In this document: piece after piece, positions 1 through 8,773 of the stretch
How the letters are laid out: every line of letters begins with the position of its first letter
Numbering within the stretch: position 1 is the stretch's first letter
Source of the DNA: Hemerocallis citrina
Taxonomy: Eukaryota; Streptophyta; Magnoliopsida; Asparagales; Asphodelaceae
Assembly (NCBI GenBank): GCA_017893485.1
Contig: CM030361.1
Span: 137,906,461-137,970,460, forward strand
Direction: 5' to 3'
Length of the DNA: 64,000 nt
Made by a program: the position numbers and the translations under genes
The notes under the pieces: model-generated
Told to the model about the DNA's origin: nothing
What the model saw: the letters and a program-made list of their open reading frames with translations, nothing else
Database searches by the model: none

Positions 1-10
1 GGCTACCTTC

Positions 11-571
11 CTATGGAAGTTCGAGGGCTTCCAGGGAGAGGACTGGGCCTCCCATCAAGGTCATGTAGCACTTGCGAGCTGCTTCTTGGCTTCCACTCAC
101 TTCTCCCACTCCTGCGGGGCTGGGAAACTTCATCTTCAAGTGATCGGCCAAAGGGATAGCTTGGAGTGCGGCCAAACCTGGTCGACCCAGGATAACATTA
201 TAGGCGGCCTTGACATCCACCACCATGAATTCCATTGGCTCTGTGCGAGTGACCGGGGTTTTACCAGTAGTTACGTTGAGGGTTATAACTCCCTCGATCG
301 TTACTGGCACCCCAGTGAATCCATGAAGAGTGTAGCCCGCGGGCTTGAGCCGATATCTCGACAGCTGGAGGCCCTTGAACGCCTCCAAGAAAAGGATATT
401 AATCGAGCTGCCATTGTCCACCAAGACCCGGCGAACGTCGAAGTTGGCCATTCGGAGATTAATAATAAGGGCATCGCAGTGGGGTGTGCGGACGCCTTCC
501 AGATCTCTATCAAAGAAGGTGACTGGGGTCCCTAGACCCTTCGAAAGGGGGTGGCTCTGCACTACGTTCAC
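11..571 (-). pseudogene. Ty3/gypsy (Tat-like) aspartic protease fragment
   Basis: Retropepsin-like protease domain of a gypsy-type retrotransposon, which would cleave the Gag-Pol polyprotein in the virus-like particle. The translated stretch has the active-site segment VDNGSSINILF (D-N-G where D-T-G or D-S-G is usual), followed by the flap-like region and the second conserved motif YNVILGRPGL, the order expected for plant Tat/Ogre-type proteases. It lies directly downstream of the gag zinc knuckle (510-920) in another reading frame, so the two would need a frameshift or belong to a decayed copy. Reverse transcriptase and integrase, if present, lie left of the window. Family assignment is by motif only. 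Confidence 0.8.
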
Positions 572-2370
572 TTCCCGAACATTCTTTTCGGGAGGAGTTG
601 GAATCTCCCCTCATTGGGCCTCCATGTATCAGGTGTAGGATGGTCACTGCTTCGTCCTCCGGAGCCTTCGCATGATGCTCGGCTTGTCTGTTAGCCCCCC
701 TGGGCGGTGGAGGTTGATCAGCCCTGTCCCTCCTTACAAAACGAGCAAACTGCCCTCTCTGAATAAGGGTTTCAATCTCGTCCTTTAGGGCTCGACAGTC
801 GTCTGTGTCATGCCCATGGTCCCGGTGGAAACGACACCACTTATCCCGGTTTTTCTTCTTTCCAGGAGTGTTCATCTTAGGAGGTGAAGGTAGGAGACCC
901 TCGTTCCCAATCTCCATCAAGATGGCAGATACACTCGCGTTAAGCGGAGGGGATTTTTCGAAACGAGGAAGAGGGCGATGTTGACCCCCGTTGTCGTTTT
1001 GGAGCTTTTTAGCTCCATCTTCTTCAGCATTCTTCCGTTTGTTACTGGAAGATGACCCCTCGAGAGTGGGGCGGTTGAGAGCCTCTTCAGCCCGGATATA
1101 CTTTCTCTCCTTAGAAGGAGGTCTAAGAAGTCCTGAGGAGGCTTCTTAGCCAGGGACGCCCTGAGATCAGGGTTGATGAAATTGGATTGGAAAGCGGCCG
1201 AAGCCACTGACTGATCTAGGGAAGCGATAGACCGGGCCTCCGCGATGAACCGCTTTACATAATCCCTCAGCCGCTCGCCCTTCCTTTGGCTGAGGAAGAG
1301 CAGAGAGGTGCTAGTCTTCTTGGAGCGGTGGCTACTCACGAAATGTGTAAGGAAGAGTGCTTCGAACTGGTCGAAAGAGAAAATGGAGGCCGGTGCAAGC
1401 CTGGAATACCACTTCCGAGCGGGCCCCTTGAGTGTGGTCGGGAGGTCTTGCAGAGGAGGGCGTCGAAGGCATGATGGATCATCATGAGATTTTTGAAACT
1501 CTCAATGTGATCTGTGGGGTCCGACTCCCCGGTATAAGTCTCAAAGTGCGAAGGCTTGAAGTTGTCCGGGACGGGGGCCGCCATGATAGTGCGGGAGAAT
1601 GGGGGCCTGCTCGGGCAGAGGTTCCTCGCCCATTGTTCTTCATCTTGGTCGAGCAGGCCAAGGCACCTCTCCATCTCGTGGAGACGGCGGTGGACCAAGT
1701 CCTCCTTTCGGTCTTATCTCGCTGAACCTCGAGACTCGTCTTCATATGGAGGCGGGCTGGGACTGCGACGACGATAGCTCGGAGTAGACTGAGGACTGGG
1801 AGAGGGACGACGATGGCTCGGAGTTGGCCTTGGACTGAGAGAGCGGCGGCGATGGCTCGGAGCTGGCCGAGGACTGAGGGAGCGACGGCGATGACGAGGA
1901 GCTGGCTGAGGGCTCAGAGCTCTTTGGCCATTGTTGGGGGCGACGTTGAGTGCCCGAAGGATTGCCTCCTGGAATTGCTGAAATTTCGCCCTCGTGACGG
2001 GGGCCTCCTGCTCCCGATGAGTTCGAGCTACCGGATGGCCTGCCGGGGAGTGACTGCATCTCTGGCGAGGCCGGGAAGAATCTCTCCGCCTCTGAGGAAA
2101 GTTGGACCCTTTGCGGTCTGTCCGGCAGAGTGACCAGTCCCTCTGGGGCTCCTGACAAGGGTTCACATCGCGGGTCCACCTCTCGTCCAAACGGATCCGA
2201 AGATTGGGTTCGGGCTCGTGCTGCCCGTTGTTGAGAACATCTCGTAGATCCTTCGGTGTTGGAGGGCTATGGGAGGCCATGGAATCTGTGGAGGCGTTGT
2301 GGATGGAGACACGAACTTGATGCATGGGTTGCTTGTGGCGGCTTCGCCGAGAGTGCTCCCCAACAGCCAC
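510..2370 (-). pseudogene. Ty3/gypsy (Tat-like) gag, broken by a stop and frameshifts
   Basis: Capsid/nucleocapsid (Gag) of the same minus-strand element. The N-terminal part (2370-1717) carries about five Ser/Pro/Arg-rich repeats near 1760-1920. The same frame continues past a stop at 1714-1716 into the retrotransposon_gag core (1698-1336; segment DNFKPSHFETYTGESDP). The core then shifts frame (1339-917; segment GERLRDYVKRF), and a further shift gives the zinc-knuckle region at 920-510, with WCRFHRDHGHDTDDC followed by LKDEIETLIQRGQ, a form typical of Tat/Ogre Gag. The three frames and one stop mean no full Gag can be made from this copy. Confidence 0.8.
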
Positions 2371-2574
2371 TTGAGGCCCCAGAGGCTACTGAACGGATTA
2401 AGGGATGGGCGGTTCGAGCTGCAGGGCCGGTTGGATGGGCGGAGGGAGACCCTCCAGAGGAGGAAGGAGAGTGGAAGTTGTTCTCCGATTGGAGGTCGCG
2501 GACTTCCTCTTGGGAGGCATGGCTGGGAGTAGATTTGGTTGAAGGAGGAGGGTCGGATAGCTATTCGAGATTTT

Positions 2575-2590
2575 CCCACAGACGGTGCCA
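2575..2590 (-). other. Primer-binding site of the Tat-like element
   Basis: Read on the minus strand, TGGCACCGTCTGTGGG sits three bases after the presumed LTR end. It differs at one base from TGGCGCCGTCTGTGGG, the sequence commonly found next to the LTR in plant Tat-type gypsy elements. It fixes the element's orientation (minus) and the inner edge of the LTR. Confidence 0.75.
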
Positions 2591-2593
2591 ATC

Positions 2594-3240
2594 TGTTGCC
2601 ACTGATTTCGGTGTGGGGACAATCAGATGAATTTGTAGATTCGCAAGAACTCAAATGGAACAAATCCGACCTTTTCCCTTGTTGATAGGCTGACTCCTTG
2701 GTGCTCCCGTGGAACTGCACAAATGTTCGAAACACCGGGATGGATCCCGGTGACGAACCCTCCGACGCTCTAGACAATACTCAGAAAAGAAAAGGAAAGA
2801 GCTTTAGGTAGGCAAAGAGTGATCACCTTGTAACGGTAGGAGATAGGGGGTATTTATTGTCGCCTGGGAGATCTGCTTCGGGATAAGATCGAATCCCTAC
2901 TCCCCGGTGTGGCCGGATAAGGGTGGTCAGAACCGCCTCCTAGGGAAAAGGACGAGTCAGGATTTCCTCATATCATGTTGAACTGGTCCTTAATGGGTTG
3001 TGACCCGTTCTCAGTTGAACAGATCCGTTCACGGGTTATTGGGCTCAAGAGAAGAGACCCGGTTCCCATTTTGGATCCGTCTGTAGGTGAAATTACCATT
3101 TTGCCCCTGTGAACTTTAAGATTCATGCCCAATTTGAACGGTTCCGATTTAACCCCATTTTTAGCCATATCAAATGCCTTTGATCAAGAGTCACCAATTC
3201 GGTTAACCACCTTTTGAGAGGCAGCCTGTGGTGGGCAGTT
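2594..3240 (-). mobile_element. 5' LTR of the Tat-like gypsy element
   Basis: The region upstream (in element sense) of the primer site. The inner edge at 2594 gives a terminal CA on the minus strand. A TATA-like box ACAATAAATA lies at 2860-2851 on the minus strand, followed by pyrimidine-rich sequence, as expected for an LTR promoter. The outer edge was not found: no clear TG start or target duplication is visible, and it must lie before the hAT sequence that begins around 3250. The short open frame at 2968-3168 has no recognisable product. Confidence 0.6.
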
Positions 3241-3328
3241 GTACTATACTATAAATAACTTGTCTTCTAAATTGTATAAATTGTCCGAGCTCGGGGCAGG
3301 GGTGTTATAATTTTTTTGTATTTTTTCT

Positions 3329-3337
3329 CTATAAATA
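3329..3337 (+). promoter_or_regulatory. TATA box of hAT copy 1
   Basis: CTATAAATA followed by CCCC. The second hAT copy has the same arrangement (TATAAATA then TCCCC at 35083-35095), so the promoter core is conserved between the copies. Confidence 0.55.
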
Positions 3338-3587
3338 CCCCTTAAACCCAATCTAAAAAATCTACACCCTAATCTCTTAATCTCTCTATTACTACTACTC
3401 AATTCAATCCCAATTTTTTGAAATTTTGTCAACAAAGAAGCTAGCAACATTAACATAGAAGCGACAAATTCCGATCGTATCGAATTCAACATTCAACTAC
3501 ATCTTCAAGTATTCAACTCTTCCAAGGCTCCAACAAAGAAGCTCTCTTTCTATCTATATACGAGTCCAGACTTCTACTTATACTTCT

Positions 3588-4087
3588 NNNNNNNNNNNNN
3601 NNNNNNNNNNNNNNNNNNNNNNNNNNNNNNNNNNNNNNNNNNNNNNNNNNNNNNNNNNNNNNNNNNNNNNNNNNNNNNNNNNNNNNNNNNNNNNNNNNNN
3701 NNNNNNNNNNNNNNNNNNNNNNNNNNNNNNNNNNNNNNNNNNNNNNNNNNNNNNNNNNNNNNNNNNNNNNNNNNNNNNNNNNNNNNNNNNNNNNNNNNNN
3801 NNNNNNNNNNNNNNNNNNNNNNNNNNNNNNNNNNNNNNNNNNNNNNNNNNNNNNNNNNNNNNNNNNNNNNNNNNNNNNNNNNNNNNNNNNNNNNNNNNNN
3901 NNNNNNNNNNNNNNNNNNNNNNNNNNNNNNNNNNNNNNNNNNNNNNNNNNNNNNNNNNNNNNNNNNNNNNNNNNNNNNNNNNNNNNNNNNNNNNNNNNNN
4001 NNNNNNNNNNNNNNNNNNNNNNNNNNNNNNNNNNNNNNNNNNNNNNNNNNNNNNNNNNNNNNNNNNNNNNNNNNNNNNNNNNNNNNN
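3588..4087. other. Assembly gap of 500 N
   Basis: Exactly 500 unknown bases, a conventional placeholder size, so the true length is unknown. It falls in the 5' leader of hAT copy 1. The apparent open frame across it is an artefact of the Ns. Confidence 0.99.
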
Positions 4088-4311
4088 ACTTTTATTTTCA
4101 CTCTCATTCTATATACGTGTATATCAAAATTTCACAACCCTCTTATTGTGTTGATCTTTTTTTTGTAGTGGTAATTTTTTTAATCATATTTGTTTGTTTG
4201 TTTTTTGATCTTCTCTCTCACAACCCTCATATTTTTTTCTAGATATTTTTTTATTAAAACTTATCTCGCCTTGATTGTATTTAATTTTTTGACATACACT
4301 ACTATATCAAC

Positions 4312-6430
4312 ATGTCTAGATCAAGAGGTAGCGGCCGTAGCCAAAGTGAACAAGATTCCACCGGCACTTCTCGTAAGCCTCCTATTGTTCCACAAAATGA
4401 GCCCGCCGAAGAGTACCCTATGACCCAACACATTGGTACACACGATGAGTTTGTAGGAGACATAGACATAGAAGAAGAACCACAAACACAAGCAATCGAA
4501 ACAACATAACAGGGTAGTAGTAGGAAAACTAGAGGGAAAACTAGTGATTGGCACAAATTTTATGATTATGTTCCCGAAGAAGAAAATCCGAGTATAGGTA
4601 TAAAAATTTGTAAAACTTGTTCGAAAGCATGCAAATGGAAGAAGGGTGAGGGGACGGGTACAATAAAACGACACATCCAAAATGTACACAAGGAACTTCT
4701 TGTAGACTTACCCAGCCAACAAAAATTCACCCTAGGACCAGTGTAGTTGATAGCCATTCTTATGATCCCGAACTTGTTCGTCGGGAAATGATCGACTAGT
4801 AATCAAGGAAGAGTTACCATTTTCCTATTCCGAGAGTAGGGACTTAGAAACTTTTAATCAAACCGCATTAAACCCGTATTTGAAAAGAATCCCTAGGAAT
4901 ACTTGTAAATCTGATTGTTTTAAAATGTACAATAAAATGAGAGAAACTTTGATAGCTATTTTATGGAGTTTAACTTGTAGAGTTTATTTAACTTCCGATT
5001 GTTGGACGGGTTGCAACAATATTCCAATGATGATAATAACTTGTCATTGGATCGAGAGTGATTGAATTATTCAAAAAAGGATCATATCACATGCCGCATT
5101 GCCCTATCCCCATAGTGGTATTGAAATTGCAAATCGTAGTTTAGAAATTTGTGATGTTTTTCATATTCGTGATAAAATTATGTGTATAAGTTTTGATAAT
5201 GCATCTAACAACAATTCATCAATTAGTATATTAAAAACCGCATTAAACCCTCCATCTGACAATATTTTTCATGTTAGATGTGCATGTCATATTTTAAATT
5301 TATGTGTTCAAGATGCATTAAAAATAGCCGAACCATATATAGTTAAAACTAGAAATTGTGTACATTTTATTGCATTAAGTGACCCTATATTTCAAGAATG
5401 CAAACCTTGGTGTAGGCTTAAAAATGTACGTTTTAGAAATTTTCCAAAGGATGTTAAACACCGATGGAACTCTACTTTTGATTTGCTACATGTTGTTACT
5501 GAATATAAAGAATGTATAAATGATTTTTTTAGGGCAAAAAATATGCCAAATTTTGAAATGACTCCCCAAGCTTGGTTTTACGCCGAATCTTTGTTAAAAC
5601 TTTTAGAACCTTTTAAAACCATAACTTTCAAAATTTCAAAATCTTATGAATCTAGTTCTAGTAGCATTTTTATTCAATAGTTACTATGATACAAACTTTC
5701 AATGAAATGATCAATGATGCTTTTGATGATATTGTGAAACCTGCATACACCAAAATTTTGAAGTATTTTAATCCTCCTCCTATGTTGTATTGTATTGCTA
5801 CTGTGATGGATGCTCGTATCAAATTAGAATGTACGAAGAGTTTGTTTGAAATGTTTTTCACTTTACTTGGGGAAGATGAATCTGAAATTGGTTGCAGAAC
5901 ATTTTTAGCTAAATTTGAATCGACATTAAATAACTTGTATGATTATTATGATAGAAGTTTTTCATCAGTAGTACTACTACTTTAGTTACTTCTTCTTCTG
6001 CTACTTCTACAGGTAAGGGTAAGAATAAATTAGATGATGCCACATTTAATTTACTTGCAAAAATTTAATCAAACAAAGCTAGGACTAATCAACCAAATGA
6101 ATTACATTGGTATAATCAACAAGATTCTGAAAGTTTTACTTCTTCGATAGATATTTACAATGGTGGAAAGACCATGAACATACTTATAGTATTTTTAAAT
6201 ATATGGCTAAAGATCTACTAACTGCTCCTGTCTTTACAGTTGCTTCAGAAAGTGTATTTTCTACAAGCGGCAGGGTTCTAACCGATTACAGGAACCGCTT
6301 GAAGCCCCAATCGTTGGAGATGCTCATCTGCACGGAAGACTGGATGAAGGCTGAAGATAGGACTCAAAGAGTAGGGTTCAGCACGTCTACAAGTGAAAGC
6401 AACTCGCCGAAAGAACAACAACAACAATAG
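4312..6430 (+). pseudogene. hAT transposase, copy 1, multiply broken
   Basis: A hAT transposase would bind the terminal repeats and cut the element out. The start MSRSRGSGRS is the same as in the better copy at 35577. Visible in order: BED zinc finger region (about 4545-4700; ICKTCSK then H..H), RNase H-like catalytic core (4880-5680; LTSDCWTG, then SFDNASNNN and HVRCACHILNLCVQD), and the C-terminal dimerisation region (6140-6400; ASESVFSTSGRVL, YRNRLKPQSLEML). An in-frame stop at 4507-4509, a frameshift after about 4740 and further stops and shifts near 5065, 5680 and 5985 rule out a product. A poly-Gln/Asn coding tail (CAA repeats) ends the frame. Confidence 0.9.
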
Positions 6431-6975
6431 CAACCAACATGAAGAATTGAAGACCAACAACAACAATAACAACAACAAATTGAAGACCAACAAATTAAAG
6501 AAAATTATAAATGTATAAAAATTGTATAAAATCTTGGTTTGTTATAAAAAAATTAGGATAATTGAAGATAATTGAAATTGTATTGAAGAAATTTGTTATT
6601 GTATAAAACAAGTTTGTAGAAAATCTTTATTTCTTATTACAAATTGGGAAATTTGTATAAGTTGAAATCATATTAATAATATATACAATTTATTTTTGGC
6701 AATTTCTCTCTTTGAGTATTATTATTATTATTTCATTTTTTATATATTAAAATTACAATTTTTTAAGTTAAAAAAATAAACGGGCCAACCCGCGAGTCGA
6801 CCCGACCTGACCCGGGTTGGACCCGAATGGGTTCGCGGGTTGGGCGGGTCGAGTTTTTGCAATTCCGACCCGGTCCGGCCCGGCCCGAACCGAACCCGCC
6901 CTAGTTGAGTTCCAACCTGGACGGGTTCGACCCGACCCGGCCCGGTCGACCCATTTGCCAACCCTAACCTTACCC

Positions 6976-7570
6976 ATCGGCGACTCCGAAGAAGGACCAG
7001 AAGTGTTATTATTGCCGCCGAGTTGGACACATATGCAAGAACTGCTGGAAAGCCAACAACCTGTGTCTTGCACGCGGAGCAAATGCTCACAGGGTTCGGA
7101 ATTGCCCGAAGAGAAAGAGTGGCACACCAATAGAAGGATCAACTCCTAGTGGAGGAAAGATGGAGAGTGCAATCAGGTTCATAACCTGATTACAGATGAG
7201 GCATAGACCACCAAAGAAACAATTACTGGTATATTTCGATCTAGTCATACTTCAGTTCGTGCGTCATTTGTTACTTTCCGTACATTGCATTCATCCTCAT
7301 CCAACAATCCATTATTGAGTATCATACTAGCTATTTCTTTCTATCCATATTTTCTTGAATCTTCGTGCTATCAATGTCTTAATTCTGCTCAATTTGTCGA
7401 TCGCTATCACTTGATATCAGCAGCTAGAAGCATCACCATCAGAGTGGTACAACAGAAGCGTAGCAGAGTCCCCTATTAATTCGTGGAATGAATGTCGAAG
7501 CAAACTTCATCGTCATCAACAACTCAGGGTTTGATGTTATATTCAGAATAGATAGGGGCCAAAGTGAAGA
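6976..7570 (+). pseudogene. Gypsy gag zinc knuckles and protease remnant
   Basis: Plus-strand remnant of a gypsy element just right of the hAT terminus. At about 7000-7110 the frame reads CYYCRRVGHICKNC, a CX2CX4HX4C zinc knuckle, followed by CLARGANAHRVRNCPKRK, a second knuckle whose second Cys is Arg. Around 7215-7290 ETITGIF..SSHTSV..SFVTF resembles the beginning of a Tekay/Del-type protease with the DSGAT active site lost. At 7488-7560 NVEANFIVINNSGFDVIF resembles the end of the same protease domain (usual form FDVILGMDWL). Reverse transcriptase and integrase do not follow; the LOG copy does. The protease reading is weaker than the zinc-knuckle reading. Confidence 0.6.
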
Positions 7571-7604
7571 TGTTAGTCATAGGCCAATTATAGAGGGCTG
7601 TGCA

Positions 7605-7830
7605 TTAATGAAGAAAGGAAAAGAAGAGAAGAGAAAGGTGGAGAGAAGTAAAAGGAAGAAGAAAGAAGAAGAAAGAAAGAAAAAGAGGAAGAATAAAGAG
7701 AGAGAAGAAAAAGAGAGAAGACGGGGAAGTAAGGGAAGAGGAGAATTAAGAAGAGAACTCGGGAGCAAGAAAGAAAGCGAGAAGCCAGTAGCAGAGGCAG
7801 GAGCAAGAAAGAAAGAGAGAGAGTAGGAGC
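7605..7830 (+). repeat. Purine-only tract upstream of LOG
   Basis: About 220 bases almost entirely A and G (GAAAGA/GAAGAA motifs). It gives long but meaningless Lys/Glu/Arg frames. It could be the leader of the captured LOG transcript or a later expansion. Confidence 0.8.
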
Positions 7831-7840
7831 TCAGATTTTC

Positions 7841-8608
7841 TTGGCAAATGGAAAGAAGAGATCAAGAATCGGTAGCGGGGATGAAGAGAAAATCAGTGGA
7901 AGAAGAAAGAGAAGCGAGTATGAAGAAGCTTTCATCATCTTCATTATCTCGAGATTCAGCAGGATCTGTGTATTTTGTGGCAGTAGCTCTGGCAAAAGAG
8001 TTATCTACCAAGAAGCCGCTATCGAGCTCGGCAAGAAGCTTGTAGAGAGGAATATCGATCTCATCTACGGTGGTGGGAGCATAGAATTGATGGGCCTGGT
8101 TTCTGACGCCGTTTGTGCTGGTGGCCGAAACGTTTTGGGAGTGATTCCCAAGTTGCTGATGCCGAAAGAGATTACTAGGGAAACTGTGGGATATGTTAAA
8201 GTTGTCTCTAACATGCACGAGAGGAAGGCTGAAATAGCTCGCGCTGCTAATGCTTTCATAGCCTTGCCCGAGGGTTATGGAACACTTGAGGAGTTGTTTG
8301 AAGCGATCACATGGGCTCGACTGGGGATTCACGGCAAGCTGGTGGGTCTTTTAAATGTTGATGGATATTACGAATCGCTTCTGTCGTTCATAAATTCGAC
8401 TGTGGCTGAGGAGTTTATATCCAGTAAGGCCAGATGCATCTTGATTTCAGCTCCATCGCCCAAGGAATTACTCAGAAAATTAGAGGAGTATGTGCCAGAG
8501 CGAGATGAGCTTGCGACTCAACTGAACTGGGATATTGGAGTGCCCAGTAGCGATGTCGGTGGTTCAGATTATGAGTCCAGACATCAAATTGATGAGCCCT
8601 CCTGTTGA
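7841..8608 (+). CDS. LONELY GUY (LOG)-like cytokinin riboside 5'-monophosphate phosphoribohydrolase, intronless copy
   Basis: LOG enzymes release active cytokinin base from the nucleotide in one step. The 255-codon frame holds the whole domain: [10 protein letters not shown] (44-53), [15 protein letters not shown] (71-85), VIPKLLMP (101-108), MHERKAE (125-131), [11 protein letters not shown] (141-151) and [10 protein letters not shown] (168-177). Arg128 and Glu151, the conserved catalytic pair, are present. In the invariant PGGxGTxxE motif the first Gly is Glu (144; codon 8270-8272), and the usual Gly in GGGSIGLMG is Glu (82; codon 8084-8086), so activity is doubtful. Plant LOG genes normally have several introns; this copy has none, which suggests a retrocopy. 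The first 35 codons do not match LOG; a better LOG-like N-terminus starts at 7848 in another frame, implying a frameshift near 7950. It lies between gypsy gag/protease remnants and a gypsy polypurine tract. Confidence 0.85.
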   Translation: MANGKKRSRIGSGDEEKISGRRKRSEYEEAFIIFIISRFSRICVFCGSSSGKRVIYQEAAIELGKKLVERNIDLIYGGGSIELMGLVSDAVCAGGRNVLGVIPKLLMPKEITRETVGYVKVVSNMHERKAEIARAANAFIALPEGYGTLEELFEAITWARLGIHGKLVGLLNVDGYYESLLSFINSTVAEEFISSKARCILISAPSPKELLRKLEEYVPERDELATQLNWDIGVPSSDVGGSDYESRHQIDEPSC

Positions 8609-8739
8609 TGGTGCACAATTTGTCTTTAGTTGTTTTCGTGCCTTTGAACTCTTTATTTCTTTTATCTTTTGTTGTACGCTCGGTTGAAGAGTATTGCATT
8701 CGCCTCTTAGCTATCCTACATCCCGCCTAAGTAAATTTC

Positions 8740-8773
8740 GAGGACAAAATTTTTTTTGTAAGGTGGGTAGGAT
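8740..8773 (+). other. Polypurine tract region before the 3' LTR
   Basis: TTTCGAGGACAAAATT followed by T-rich sequence and AAGGTGGGTAGGA. The same order (TTTCGAGGACGAAATT, T run, purine tract, LTR) is typical of the pol end and plus-strand primer of plant Tekay/Del-type gypsy elements. It marks the right edge of the internal region that contains LOG. Confidence 0.7.

Larger units (their letters stand above)
3250..6966 (+). mobile_element. Decayed Ac-like hAT transposon (copy 1)
   Basis: Older relative of the element at 34700-38426. It shares the TATA-containing leader (TATA at 3329-3337), the transposase and the CCCG/GGGT-rich subterminal region at the right end (6780-6966). The right terminus reads TAGGGTTGGCAAATGGG on the opposite strand, close to the TAGGGATGGC terminus of the intact copy. 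The corresponding GC-rich left end is missing and the sequence there abuts the gypsy LTR, so no target duplication can be confirmed. A 500-base gap lies in the leader. Confidence 0.8.

Noticed and set aside
3574..4107. 177-residue open frame on the minus strand
   Set aside because: It is the translation of the 500-N gap and says nothing about coding.
7488..7826. Lys/Glu-rich frame upstream of LOG
   Set aside because: Most of it is the purine-only tract; only the first 25 codons resemble protease. Not a separate gene.
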